Source of the DNA: Arthrobacter sp. M2012083
Lineage (GTDB): Bacteria; Actinomycetota; Actinomycetes; Actinomycetales; Micrococcaceae
DNA length: 64,000 nucleotides
NCBI RefSeq assembly: GCF_000281065.1
Contig: NZ_AKKK01000006.1
Location: 1-64,000 of the forward strand
Direction of reading: 5' to 3'
Under the pieces are notes generated by a model. It did no database searches, was not told where the DNA came from, and worked only from the letters and a program-made list of their open reading frames with translations. Each line of letters starts with the position of its first letter. Position 1 is the stretch's first letter. This document shows positions 34,200 to 43,951 of this stretch, in pieces. A program made the translations under genes and the position numbers.

Positions 34200-35554
34200 C
34201 GGCGGCCCCCAACGAGGGCCATCACGCGGCACACACGTGGCAGGAGGCCCGGCAGCGCGCGTTCGATGTTGCTGCCCCCATCCCGCCGGGCCCCGTGCCG
34301 CTCAGCTCCGCACTCGGCCGCACTTTGGCGGCCGATGCCCTGGCCCTCCAGGACATGCCCCACTATGCTTCGTCGGCCATGGACGGCTGGGCTGTTAACG
34401 GCAGCGGTCCATGGATCCTGAGTGAGCCCGGGCAGCGGTTGGCACCGCACCAAGCGAGTCCCATTGTCACCGGCGGGCTGGTACCGCCCGGCGCCAAGGC
34501 TGTGCTGCGCAGCGAGAGTGGTGTTATCACCACGGACGACGACGGCCTGCCGGTTCTTGCGCTGGGCGGCACCGCCAAACCGGGCGAGCCCCGCAACGGC
34601 CAACACATCCGCAGAGCTGCTGAGGAGGCCGCTGAGGGTGAGGTCCTGGTGAAAGCCGGCACGGTATTGAATCCCGCGCATATTGCCTTGGCAGCGCTGG
34701 CGGGTTTGGACCACTTGGAAGTTCTTGGAAAACCGTTGGTCCGGTTCCTCCTGACGGGTTCGGAAGTCGTGGCCCGGGGTGTTCCTATGCCCGGGCAGGT
34801 CAGGGACACCTTCGGCCCGCAACTGGGTGCGGTCGTCGAGCTTTTGGGCGGTATCGCAGGGGAGCAGCTCAAGGTGGGCGACAGCTACGAGGAGTGGATT
34901 ACCGCACTTCGGGACACAGAGCCCTCATCAGATGAGCTGACTCCGGACGAACCGTACGTTGAAGCTGAGGCCCCTGCCGACGTCGTCATAACTACAGGCG
35001 GGACGGGACGCTCGGGGACGGACCACCTCCGCAAAGCCGTGGTTGAGTTGGGTGGCAGATTGCTGATCGATGGCATCGCGATGCGCCCGGGTCATCCTGC
35101 CGTGTTGGCAGAGCTGCCCGATGGCCGCTTCGTGTTGGGACTGCCAGGGAATCCGCTGGCCGCGATGATGGCCTTGTTCACCGTGGGCGGACCCCTGCTG
35201 GCTGCTTTGGGCCATGGTCGCTTGGAAGACGTGGGCGAGGTTCCCTGTGGCACTACTATCGACGCGGACCCAGGCCGCACCCGCCTGATGCCGTTCAAGC
35301 TGGTGTACGGGCTGGCATCGCCGGCGCAACATGCAGGCCCGGGCATGATGCGTGGCCTGGCGGGCGCGGACGGTGTGATGGTGGTGCCGCCCCACGGAGT
35401 TCAGTTGGGCGAGATGGTGCCCGCGTTCGCGTTGCCTTGGGGCAAACCATTGCCCGTGCCGAAGACGCCGGAGGATAAGACCCGAAAAGTCGCGCCCCGG
35501 CAACAGAGGAAGGCTCCCTCGGGTCCGGTTGACTGGAGCGCGCTGGACGCATGA
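34196..35554 (+). CDS. moeA: Molybdopterin molybdenumtransferase MoeA
   Basis: A 452-residue enzyme inserting molybdate into adenylated molybdopterin. Conserved blocks are MPHYASSAMDGWAV, GGLVPPGAKAVLRSE, the MoCF-binding TTGGTGRSGTDHLRKAV and GLPGNPLAAMMAL in domain 3, and a C-terminal beta-barrel domain 4. A Lys/Arg-rich tail (about 425-445) is extra. Start overlaps mobA by 4 bp. The next gene, an Mo-dependent oxidoreductase, begins 51 bp downstream, so the pathway and its client are clustered. Confidence 0.95.
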   Translation: MTAAPNEGHHAAHTWQEARQRAFDVAAPIPPGPVPLSSALGRTLAADALALQDMPHYASSAMDGWAVNGSGPWILSEPGQRLAPHQASPIVTGGLVPPGAKAVLRSESGVITTDDDGLPVLALGGTAKPGEPRNGQHIRRAAEEAAEGEVLVKAGTVLNPAHIALAALAGLDHLEVLGKPLVRFLLTGSEVVARGVPMPGQVRDTFGPQLGAVVELLGGIAGEQLKVGDSYEEWITALRDTEPSSDELTPDEPYVEAEAPADVVITTGGTGRSGTDHLRKAVVELGGRLLIDGIAMRPGHPAVLAELPDGRFVLGLPGNPLAAMMALFTVGGPLLAALGHGRLEDVGEVPCGTTIDADPGRTRLMPFKLVYGLASPAQHAGPGMMRGLAGADGVMVVPPHGVQLGEMVPAFALPWGKPLPVPKTPEDKTRKVAPRQQRKAPSGPVDWSALDA

Positions 35555-35605
35555 TGGGTGCCTCGCGCGGCTCGGCCCTTGGTGACAAAGTGCAATGATT
35601 GACTC

Positions 35606-37912
35606 ATGAACAGGCATGCTCCAGAACAGGACATCAACGAAGATGACCTGCAAATCCACCCGCCCAAACAAGCCGCGGCAGGCCTTAAAGCCGTCACGGT
35701 TGCCCTTGAACGAGGTTACGCCCAAGCCGGAGTGACCCGTACGGTCCGTTCAATGCTCAGGGTCAACCAGCACGATGGTTTCGACTGCCCGGGGTGTGCA
35801 TGGCCGGAATCGATCACCGGGAGGCGCAGCCCCGCAGAGTTTTGCGAGAATGGCGCCAAGGCCATCGCCGAGGAGAGCACCACGCGGACAGTCGGTGCCG
35901 AATTCTGGGCGAAGCATTCTCTTGCGGACCTCGGGGACAAGACGGAGTACTGGCTGGGAAGCCAGGGAAGACTTTCCGAGCCGGTGGTCATCAAACCGGG
36001 CGACACCCACTATTCGCCGATCAGTTGGACTGACGCCTTCGCTTTGATCGGCGAACACATCAACGCCACCACGCCTGACAAGTGTGTGTTCTACACCTCC
36101 GGCCGGACGGCCAACGAGACCGCCTTCATGTACCAGCTGTTTGCGCGGAGCCTTGGCACCAACAACCTTCCCGACTGCTCCAACATGTGCCATGAGTCCT
36201 CCGGCAGCGCCCTCAACCCGACCATCGGAATCGGCAAGGGCACTGTTTCCCTGGAGGACATCCACCACGCGGAGCTGGTCCTGGTTGTGGGCCAAAACCC
36301 GGGAACCAATCACCCACGCATGCTGTCCGCCCTCCGTGACTGCAAGAACAACGGCGGAAAAATCATCGCCGTAAACCCGCTTCCCGAAGCCGGCCTCCTG
36401 AACTTCAAGGACCCCCAGTCGCTCAACGGTGTTATCGGAGGCGGCACCACCATCGCTGATGAGTTCCTGCAGATCAAAGTGGGTGGCGACCTCGCGCTGT
36501 TCCAGGCACTGGGCCACCTGCTCCTGGAGGAAGAGAAGCGCAACCCAGGGACCGTCGTCGACCATTCCTTCATCGAGAAGCAGACCGAAGGCTTCGAAGC
36601 CTATAAGGAAGCCCGTTCGGTGCTGGACTGGGACGAGACGGAGCGGGCAACAGGGCTGAGCCGGGAAGAGATCACCAAAGCCGCCGTGATGATGGCGTCG
36701 TCGAAGGCAACCATCATCTGCTGGGCGCTCGGGCTGACCCAGCAACCGCACTCCGTGGATACGCTCCGCGAGATCATCAACCTCCTGCTGCTCCAGGGCA
36801 ACTTCGGCAAGCGGGGAGCCGGTGCCTGTCCCGTCCGGGGCCACTCAAACGTGCAGGGCGACCGGACCATGGGCATCTGGGAGAAACCCAAGGAGTCTTT
36901 CCTGGCCGCGCTGGAGAAGGAGTTCGGCTTCCACATGCCGCGGGATCACGGCTATGACTCAGTGGAAACCCAGCACGCCTTGGAAAAGGGCGAAGTGGAT
37001 GTTTTCGTCTCCATGGGCGGAAACTTCGCAGCGGCGGGATCAGACACGGCAGCCTTGGAAGATGGCTTGAAGAAGGCAGGACTCACCGTTCACATCTCCA
37101 CCAAACCCAATCGGGCGCACATTGTCCACGGCAAGACGTCCCTGATCCTGCCCACGCTGGGTCGGACGGACACTGACGACAAACACCCCAAAGGCAAGCA
37201 ATTCCTCTCGGTGGAGGACTCCATGTCCGTCATCCACAAAACGCAGGGGCGGCTGGAGCCGGTTTCAGAACACCTGCTGAGCGAGCCGGTGATCGTGGCA
37301 CGAATGGCCCAAGCGACGCTGGGCGACAACCACAGCGTGGACTGGCGTGCAATGGCCGAGGACTATGACGTGATACGAGACCACATCTCACGCGTCATTC
37401 CCGGCTTCGAGGATTTCAACACCCGGGTCCGTACCAAGAATGGCTTCGTACTCCCCAACCCTCCCCGGGACACCCGTACCTTCGCCACAGACATCGGCAA
37501 GGGACGTTTCTCCGTTCGGCCGCTTGAGTACCTGGAGGCACCGGAGGGCCATCTGATCCTCCAGACTGTCCGCAGCCACGACCAATACAACACCACGTTC
37601 TACGGCCTGGATGACCGGTACCGCGGTGTCTCGGACGGCCGCCGGGTGATCCTGGTCAATCCTGGTGACCTGGAGGAATTGGGGTTCGGGGACCGCGACC
37701 TGGTGGATGTCATTTCTACTTTCGCCGGGACGGAGCGCCGTGCCAACAAGTTCCGCCTCATCGGGTACCCCACGGCCAAGGGATGCGCCGCAGCGTACTT
37801 CCCGGAGGCCAACGCCCTGGTGCACCGTGAACTGGTGGCTCGGGAATCCAACACCCCCGGATACAAAGCCATGACCGTACGCTTCGTAAATCATGAGGAG
37901 GGCGGGTCCTGA
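35606..37912 (+). CDS. FdhF/YdeP-family molybdopterin oxidoreductase
   Basis: A 768-residue bis-MGD enzyme of the formate dehydrogenase/nitrate reductase superfamily. The N-terminus has CPGC (Cys61, Cys64) and Cys80 (FCENGAKA), only three cysteines at the usual cluster site, as in YdeP-like proteins. The likely Mo ligand is Cys195 in NMCHESSG, the Cys-His version of the Sec-His pair of FdhF. RGHSNVQGDRTMG, SMGGNFAAAGSDT and the C-terminal molydopterin-binding domain are present. No partner Fe-S or flavin subunit is encoded nearby. It is followed by fdhD, so it probably needs sulfuration. Formate is a plausible but untested substrate. Confidence 0.9.
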   Translation: MNRHAPEQDINEDDLQIHPPKQAAAGLKAVTVALERGYAQAGVTRTVRSMLRVNQHDGFDCPGCAWPESITGRRSPAEFCENGAKAIAEESTTRTVGAEFWAKHSLADLGDKTEYWLGSQGRLSEPVVIKPGDTHYSPISWTDAFALIGEHINATTPDKCVFYTSGRTANETAFMYQLFARSLGTNNLPDCSNMCHESSGSALNPTIGIGKGTVSLEDIHHAELVLVVGQNPGTNHPRMLSALRDCKNNGGKIIAVNPLPEAGLLNFKDPQSLNGVIGGGTTIADEFLQIKVGGDLALFQALGHLLLEEEKRNPGTVVDHSFIEKQTEGFEAYKEARSVLDWDETERATGLSREEITKAAVMMASSKATIICWALGLTQQPHSVDTLREIINLLLLQGNFGKRGAGACPVRGHSNVQGDRTMGIWEKPKESFLAALEKEFGFHMPRDHGYDSVETQHALEKGEVDVFVSMGGNFAAAGSDTAALEDGLKKAGLTVHISTKPNRAHIVHGKTSLILPTLGRTDTDDKHPKGKQFLSVEDSMSVIHKTQGRLEPVSEHLLSEPVIVARMAQATLGDNHSVDWRAMAEDYDVIRDHISRVIPGFEDFNTRVRTKNGFVLPNPPRDTRTFATDIGKGRFSVRPLEYLEAPEGHLILQTVRSHDQYNTTFYGLDDRYRGVSDGRRVILVNPGDLEELGFGDRDLVDVISTFAGTERRANKFRLIGYPTAKGCAAAYFPEANALVHRELVARESNTPGYKAMTVRFVNHEEGGS

Positions 37913-37913
37913 T

Positions 37914-38825
37914 ATGGGACGGGTAACCCAGCGCCGCAAGGTGCACAAGTTTGTCCTGGATGGCTCACCGCAGGCCTTGGAGCATCCCATCCGCTTCAAG
38001 GAAGACGTCCTGGCTGTGGAGGAGCCGCTGGAGATCCGTTTGGGTGACATGTCCTTCTCCGTGACCATGCGTACCCCCGGAGACGACTTCGACCTCGTTG
38101 CGGGATTCCTGGTCTCGGAAGGGATCGTGTGGGAGCCAGGTCAGCTGGTCTCGGAGCGTTTTTGCGCTGGTGAGGACGAGAACGGAGTGCAGACCTTCAA
38201 CGTGGTGGATGCACAGCTTCGTCCCGACGTTGAACGACCCGACACCGGCCGAAACGTCTATACCTCCAGCTCCTGCGGAATTTGCGGCACCGACTCCATT
38301 GATGCCGTTCGCAAATCCTCGCACCACAGCCCGCGCGAGGACAACGTCACCGTCCCGGTCCGGGCCTTGGCGGCCCTGCCGGACCGCCTCCGTGAGGCGC
38401 AGGCGGTCTTTGACAAGACCGGTGGCGTGCACGCTGCCGGCCTTTTCAGGATCCACGACGACGGCTCTACGGAGTTGCTCTGCCTCCGGGAGGATGTGGG
38501 CAGGCACAACGCCGTGGACAAGGTAGTGGGCTGGGCGTTGCGGGCGGGCATGTTGCCGCTCGAGGGGACTGTTCTTCAGGTTTCGGGGCGGGCTTCGTTC
38601 GAACTCGTCCAGAAGGCTGCAATGGCTGGAATACCTGTGTTGGCGGCCGTGAGCGCCCCCTCCAGCCTTGCGGCGGAGCTGGCGGAGGAAACGGGGATTA
38701 CGCTGGCCGGTTTCAGCCGCGGGCTCAGCCTCAATGTGTATGCCGGGCGGGAGAGAATCGTTGCAGAAGGGGCTAAATCGGACCCGCAAGCCGTGGGGGA
38801 TAGCCGGCAATCACTTGGCTATTGA
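37914..38825 (+). CDS. fdhD: FdhD sulfurtransferase for formate dehydrogenase
   Basis: A 303-residue protein that transfers sulfur from IscS/cysteine desulfurase to the Mo cofactor of formate dehydrogenases. The catalytic Cys-x2-Cys is in TSSSCGICGTDS; MRTPGDDFDLVAGFLVSEGI and LCLREDVGRHNAVDKVVGW are the other conserved blocks. I use the ATG at 37914, one base after the oxidoreductase stop; GGAGGG lies upstream. An ATG at 37893 would overlap the previous gene by 20 bp. Its presence strongly links the preceding oxidoreductase to the FdhF group. Confidence 0.94.
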   Translation: MGRVTQRRKVHKFVLDGSPQALEHPIRFKEDVLAVEEPLEIRLGDMSFSVTMRTPGDDFDLVAGFLVSEGIVWEPGQLVSERFCAGEDENGVQTFNVVDAQLRPDVERPDTGRNVYTSSSCGICGTDSIDAVRKSSHHSPREDNVTVPVRALAALPDRLREAQAVFDKTGGVHAAGLFRIHDDGSTELLCLREDVGRHNAVDKVVGWALRAGMLPLEGTVLQVSGRASFELVQKAAMAGIPVLAAVSAPSSLAAELAEETGITLAGFSRGLSLNVYAGRERIVAEGAKSDPQAVGDSRQSLGY

Positions 38826-38953
38826 GCTGGAACAACGTAGATTTTATCCATCGATTGGAAGCACGGCGACCCAGAATTCGCCGCCCGCGCCCAGCAGTTT
38901 CGGACCGCGGTAGACAAGCCCTGTCACCCAGCGAACGCCCAAAGGGGAATTAA

Positions 38954-41900
38954 TTGCACGACGACCGCCGGATCACTGAACAGCGTCTCGATAGATTTGT
39001 TCGGGAACGCATTCTTCCGGCCATTTACGGCAGGGCGATTCCGCTTCACCTCAGCAGCTGGGACGCTCCGGGCGAACCTGTGCCAGCCTCGGAAGCGCTG
39101 CGCCAGGTCTTCACTCCGCAGGAGCCCGGAGCCGCGTGGGGCAAGGCCTGGAGCACCAAGTGGCTGCGCCTCCAGGGTGAGGTGCCGCAGGACTGGGGAA
39201 TGACGGACTTCACCACTGTGGAGATCATCGTCGATCTTGGCTTCAACAGCGATGTCCCCGGTTTTCAGTGTGAAGGCACCGCATGGCGCTCCGATGGCAG
39301 CATCATCAAGGCGATCTCGCCCAGGAACTTCCACGTTCCGCTCAAGCTTCTGGGCGGAGGACATTCCGTGGACTTCTATGTGGAGGCCGCAGCCAATCCC
39401 GACGTAGCCCAGGGATGGTCCTTCGCCCCCACCCCTCTGGGGGATAAGGCAACCTCGGGCGATGAACCCCAATACCGCCTGGGCCGCATAGCAATCGCTG
39501 AACTGAACGAAACCGTGTGGGAACTCAACCAGGACATCTGGACCCTCAGCGGCTTGATGCACGAACTTCCCATGGACATGCCCCGGCGCCACGAGATCCT
39601 GCGCGCCCTCGAACGCATGCTGGACATCATGGATCCGGACGACGTTGCCGGAACCGCTGCCGCAGGCCGTGCCGAGCTGGCGCAGGTCCTCAGCCGTCCC
39701 GCTTACGCGTCCGCTCATGAACTCCTGGCTACCGGCCACGCACACATCGACTCCGCCTGGCTGTGGCCTGTTCGTGAAACCATGCGCAAATGTGCCCGCA
39801 CTTTCTCCAACGTGGTGGCCTTGATGGATGAAGACCCGGACTTCGTCTTCTCCTGTTCCTCGGCCCAGCAGATGGCATGGATGAAGGAGTTCTACCCTGA
39901 GCTCTTTGTCCGGATCAGGGAAAAAGTGAAGGCTGGCCAGTTCGTTCCTGTGGGCGGCATGTGGGTGGAATCGGACACCAATATGCCAGGCGGCGAGGCC
40001 ATGGCCCGCCAGTTCGTGGAAGGCAAGAGTTTCTTCCTGAACGAGTTCGATATCGAGTGCCAGGAAGCCTGGCTGCCGGATTCATTTGGCTATTCAGGTG
40101 CCATCCCGCAGATCGTCAAGGAAGCCGGTTCGCGCTGGTTCCTCACGCAGAAGATCTCCTGGAACAAGGTCAACCGGATGCCTCACCACACTTTTGCGTG
40201 GGAGGGCATCGACGGCACCCGGCTGTTTACCCACTTCCCGCCCGTGGACACTTACAATGCTGAGCTGCACGGACGTGAATTGGCCCATGCGCAGCGTAAT
40301 TACCGCGATCATGGCCACGGGACAATGTCCTTGGTGCCGTTCGGCTACGGCGACGGCGGTGGCGGACCTACGCGCGAAATGGTTGCCGCTGCGCATCGTA
40401 CGGCGGATTTGGAAGGCTCCCCGAAGGTCCGCATGGGCACTGCCAAGGACTTCTTCACGAAAGCTGAGGCCGAGTACAGCAAGCTGCCCGTCTGGGTCGG
40501 TGAGATGTATCTGGAAATGCACCGTGGAACGTACACCAGCCAGGCCAAGACCAAGGGTGGCAACCGTCGGAGCGAACACCTCCTGCGCGAGGCCGAGCTG
40601 TGGTGTGCCACTGCCGCTGTCCGGCTCGGTGCAAGCTACGCGTATCCGGCGGACGAACTCAAGCGACTCTGGCGGCTGGTCCTCCTCCAGCAGTTCCACG
40701 ACATCCTTCCGGGCAGCTCGATTGCCTGGGTCCACCAGGACGCAGAGCGCAACTACGAGGCCATAGCCCGGGACCTCACGGGCATCATCAACCATGCTGC
40801 TCAGGCTTTGGTGGGCGAGGGGGATCAGCAGTTCCTCTTGAACGCCGCACCGCATCAGCGCAAAGGGGTGCCTGCACTGGGTGCGGCCCAGGCAACGACG
40901 CCGGATTCCAGTGTTCAGGTGGACGAGCTGGAGGACGGCTACGTTTTGGACAATGGCATCATCCGCGCGGTCCTGAACCAGGACGGCCTGCTTACCTCCC
41001 TGGTTGACCACGCCAGCGGCCGCGACGCTATCGCTCCAGGACAGGCCGGAAACTTGCTCGAGCTTTTCAGGGATACTCCAAACGAGTGGGACGCATGGGA
41101 CATCGAAGAGTTCTATCGCCGAAATGTCACACCCTTGACCCAAGCGGATGGCGTCGATGTTGAGCGTTTGCCGGCCGGCGTCGTCGTGGTGGTCAAACGC
41201 AAGGTGGGTGCCTCCACCATCACGCAACGCCTGACTCTCGACGCCGGTTCGGCGTCGCTTGGGATCGCCACCACGGTGGACTGGCAGGAACGCGAAAAGA
41301 TGCTCAAGATCGCCTTCCCGCTGGACGTCAGGGCGGATCGTTCAGCGTCCGAAACCCAGTTCGGCCACGTCTTCCGGCCGACGCACACCAACACATCCTG
41401 GGAAGCGGCCAAGTTCGAGATCTGCGCCCATCGCTGGATCCACGTAGCCGAGCCTGGCTATGGCGTTGCAGTGAGCAATTCCTCCAGTTACGGGCACGAC
41501 GTCACGCGGGCGGTCCGTGCCGATGGCGGAACCACGACGACGGTCCGCACTTCGCTGCTGCGCTCTGCCCGGTTCCCGGACCCGGAAGCCGACCGGGGTG
41601 AGCACACACTTGAGGTATCCATCAGGCCTGGCGCCGCGATCGCTGACGCTGTGGAGGAGGGATACCGCACCAACCTGAAGCCAAGGTTCATCTCCGGCGG
41701 CCGGCCGGTGGAACCGCTGCTTTCCTTGTCCAATCCCGCAATCGTGGTGGAGGCCGTCAAGCTGGCCGAAGACGGCTCGGGTGATGTCGTTGTTCGGCTC
41801 TACGAATCGTTGGGGGAGCGCTCAACAGGCCTCCTAACGGCCAACTTTGAGTGCTCTGATGCATTAGCCACCGATCTGCTGGAGCGCCCTACGGAAACCC

Positions 41901-41983
41901 CCGGTGTGGCGGTGGAGGAGGGGTCCGCGGTCAAGCTGGTGCTTCGGCCTTTCCAGCTGGTAACCCTGCGGTTTGTTCGCTGA
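38954..41983 (+). CDS. Alpha-mannosidase, glycoside hydrolase family 38
   Basis: A 1009-residue retaining alpha-mannosidase. The Zn-binding motif GHAHIDSAWLWP (His264, Asp266) and catalytic nucleophile region WLPDSFGYSGAIPQI (Asp376) identify the GH38 N-terminal domain; the helical middle domain (QQFHDILPGSSIAWVHQDAE) and the C-terminal beta domain (about 640-1009) follow. No signal peptide, so it acts in the cytosol. TTG start with AAGGGG 9 nt upstream. No transporter or regulator for mannosides adjoins it; upstream 38826-38953 shows no clear operator. Length is normal. Confidence 0.94.
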   Translation: MHDDRRITEQRLDRFVRERILPAIYGRAIPLHLSSWDAPGEPVPASEALRQVFTPQEPGAAWGKAWSTKWLRLQGEVPQDWGMTDFTTVEIIVDLGFNSDVPGFQCEGTAWRSDGSIIKAISPRNFHVPLKLLGGGHSVDFYVEAAANPDVAQGWSFAPTPLGDKATSGDEPQYRLGRIAIAELNETVWELNQDIWTLSGLMHELPMDMPRRHEILRALERMLDIMDPDDVAGTAAAGRAELAQVLSRPAYASAHELLATGHAHIDSAWLWPVRETMRKCARTFSNVVALMDEDPDFVFSCSSAQQMAWMKEFYPELFVRIREKVKAGQFVPVGGMWVESDTNMPGGEAMARQFVEGKSFFLNEFDIECQEAWLPDSFGYSGAIPQIVKEAGSRWFLTQKISWNKVNRMPHHTFAWEGIDGTRLFTHFPPVDTYNAELHGRELAHAQRNYRDHGHGTMSLVPFGYGDGGGGPTREMVAAAHRTADLEGSPKVRMGTAKDFFTKAEAEYSKLPVWVGEMYLEMHRGTYTSQAKTKGGNRRSEHLLREAELWCATAAVRLGASYAYPADELKRLWRLVLLQQFHDILPGSSIAWVHQDAERNYEAIARDLTGIINHAAQALVGEGDQQFLLNAAPHQRKGVPALGAAQATTPDSSVQVDELEDGYVLDNGIIRAVLNQDGLLTSLVDHASGRDAIAPGQAGNLLELFRDTPNEWDAWDIEEFYRRNVTPLTQADGVDVERLPAGVVVVVKRKVGASTITQRLTLDAGSASLGIATTVDWQEREKMLKIAFPLDVRADRSASETQFGHVFRPTHTNTSWEAAKFEICAHRWIHVAEPGYGVAVSNSSSYGHDVTRAVRADGGTTTTVRTSLLRSARFPDPEADRGEHTLEVSIRPGAAIADAVEEGYRTNLKPRFISGGRPVEPLLSLSNPAIVVEAVKLAEDGSGDVVVRLYESLGERSTGLLTANFECSDALATDLLERPTETPGVAVEEGSAVKLVLRPFQLVTLRFVR

Positions 41984-41992
41984 GGTTTGCCA

Positions 41993-42014
41993 CCGGCGTT
42001 TCTTTGCCCGCCGG
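41993..42014. terminator. Weak bidirectional terminator
   Basis: A 6-bp stem CCGGCG/CGCCGG with a 10-nt pyrimidine-rich loop lies between the convergent mannosidase and the helical-protein gene. The U tract is poor. Confidence 0.4.
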
Positions 42015-42015
42015 G

Positions 42016-43023
42016 TTACTCCGCCAGTTCCGCGTCGATAGCATCCTTCAACACTTGAACCCGAAGGGGAATCACAGTGTCATGGTGTTTGATTTGGGCT
42101 GAGACGTTCTTCGTGAAGACATCTTCAACCAGAGTCGGCATGTCCTTCACGCCATTAAGGTAGCGCTTGGCGGCAAAGTCGAACTCTGACCTGTTGTTCT
42201 TTATCCGGGTGTTGAGAGCCTTGAGTTCGTCGGCAATGGTGAGATATTCCGCTTCCGGGGCATTCCGGGCGGTGGCGTCATCAATCTTTTTGACGTACTC
42301 GTCCTTGAGCCGCACAAACTCGTTGTAGTTCTCCTCGGACTTTGCGGTTGTTTCTGCGTGCGATTCGAGCTGTGCAATCTCATTGTCCAAGGTGCGGGCA
42401 AACTCAACGTAGGAGATGTTCCTGGACTGCTTGAGTTGGTTGACGGCTTCCCGGCAAGGAACTGCTGCTTGCGTCAACAGCGTTTGGCGTTCCCGGAGGT
42501 TGGCTGCTTTGGAGCCGACAAAGAGTCCGCTGCACCCGGCATCTTCCCTGAACAGGCCTTCGAACCGGGGGTAGGACTCCACGAGGCCCTCCATTGAGTC
42601 GAGGTAGGCCTGGTAGGAATCGACCAGCTGCGCTACAGCCACACCGATCCCATCCGCTTCTTTACCGTCGCCGTAGCCCTTCTGCACATCGCTCAAGGCA
42701 GTCCGTGCGGAATTGACGGCCTGTTGGAACTCGTCCCGCTCTTTGACGGAGTTCTTCTCAGCATCCTCTCGTGTTGCGGGGACGTTGCGGGCCTTCTTAT
42801 ACGCGGCCAGGTAGGTGTTGACGGCGGGCTGGATCTTGTCCCTTGCCTCAGTGAGTGCCGTCAGGCGCTCATCTTTCAGGAGGGCCAGGCTATCCCTGCG
42901 CTGCTGACCGGCGAAGTTGGTTAGGGCTATTACCACTACCGAGGCAACCACCGCCACCACAACGGCAATGGCAAGAGCGATAAGGACGGGACGGCGCTTA
43001 CTGCGAACGGGCTCAATGGTCAT
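42016..43023 (-). CDS. Membrane-anchored helical protein, unknown function (last gene of ABC operon)
   Basis: A 335-residue protein: basic N-terminus, one transmembrane helix (about 12-34, VLIALAIAVVVAVVASVVVI), then a largely alpha-helical, charged extracytoplasmic domain with two conserved-looking cysteines (GCSGLF and VPCREA). No lipobox or enzyme motif is seen, and I do not recognise a family. It starts 2 bp after the stop of a similar protein, so they form the end of the amino-acid ABC operon. It could be a structural or regulatory accessory of the importer, or merely a co-expressed wall-side protein. Confidence 0.6.
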   Translation of the reverse strand: MTIEPVRSKRRPVLIALAIAVVVAVVASVVVIALTNFAGQQRRDSLALLKDERLTALTEARDKIQPAVNTYLAAYKKARNVPATREDAEKNSVKERDEFQQAVNSARTALSDVQKGYGDGKEADGIGVAVAQLVDSYQAYLDSMEGLVESYPRFEGLFREDAGCSGLFVGSKAANLRERQTLLTQAAVPCREAVNQLKQSRNISYVEFARTLDNEIAQLESHAETTAKSEENYNEFVRLKDEYVKKIDDATARNAPEAEYLTIADELKALNTRIKNNRSEFDFAAKRYLNGVKDMPTLVEDVFTKNVSAQIKHHDTVIPLRVQVLKDAIDAELAE

Positions 43024-43025
43024 CG

Positions 43026-43937
43026 CTATTTCCCCTCACCGGATGCTGCATCGAACTGTTCCAGGCTCTTCTTGAGTACGCCTTCGAATTCGGAATTTGA
43101 GCTGTTGGCGCTTTCGATGATCTTTGAGTATTTGTCCTTGGTGGCAGTTTCATATGTTGTTTGCGCCTTGGCGAACGCATCATTGATTTCCAACAGTGCA
43201 AGGCCGGCAATGGTGCTCTTGCTGAGGCGCTCAAAAGTGTCCTTGCTGTCGAGCACTTCCTGTTGCTTGTCCCGCTGCCCGCGGATGACAGCCTCTACCG
43301 CCGTGAGCAGGGTGGTGGTCTCGGCGTCGGCACCGTCCTTGGCGGTGCCCAGCGCGGCCAGGCACTCATCGGCACTCTTGACGTAGTCCTGGGCGTAGGA
43401 CTCACCTGCAACGTTGAGGGATGAATGCAGGGCCGCACACGGCCCGCCCACAGAGCGGTAGATGTTGGTGGTGTTGACCACCAGCTGATCGTTGTAGGCG
43501 ATCACCGCACCGTACTGATCCTTGAAGCGCTTGAAGGATTCGGCAACTTCCTGATCCTGCAGTGCCGGCGATTCCGCCATCTGCTGCAGGCGGTCACGAT
43601 TCACCTGTGACTCACGCACGATGCGCTCACGGTCCTGGTTGAGGACTTTCTCCTCCTCCGGCTGTCCCGCTTTTTCGGAAATGGCATTCGAGTACCGTCC
43701 GGAAAACTGCTGGACCAGGGGATCGTAGAGATTCATCGAGTTGTCCACGATAACGCGGTGCTTGTCCAAGCGGACAACGTCGGCACGGCCAGGTTCCGCC
43801 GGCCGGGAGAGGGCGAACCAGGTGCCAAGCCCCACGGCTGCCAAGGCCACCACTACGGCAACCACAATGATCGCGGTACGCCTGGAACTGCTGCGGCCGG
43901 GTGTGCTGATTGTCTCTTCCAAATTCTTATCCCCCAT
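43026..43937 (-). CDS. Membrane-anchored helical protein, unknown function
   Basis: A 303-residue protein: cytosolic Ser/Arg-rich N-terminus, one transmembrane helix (about 22-43, AIIVVAVVVALAAVGLGTWF) and a helical extracytoplasmic domain with two cysteines (GGPCAALH and ADECLAAL). It resembles the following gene in architecture but only weakly in sequence, so they may be diverged paralogues. The ATG is 14 bp after the ATPase stop and has no good ribosome site, suggesting translational coupling. No known family recognised. Confidence 0.6.
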   Translation of the reverse strand: MGDKNLEETISTPGRSSSRRTAIIVVAVVVALAAVGLGTWFALSRPAEPGRADVVRLDKHRVIVDNSMNLYDPLVQQFSGRYSNAISEKAGQPEEEKVLNQDRERIVRESQVNRDRLQQMAESPALQDQEVAESFKRFKDQYGAVIAYNDQLVVNTTNIYRSVGGPCAALHSSLNVAGESYAQDYVKSADECLAALGTAKDGADAETTTLLTAVEAVIRGQRDKQQEVLDSKDTFERLSKSTIAGLALLEINDAFAKAQTTYETATKDKYSKIIESANSSNSEFEGVLKKSLEQFDAASGEGK

Positions 43938-43951
43938 ATTGGTGAACCACT

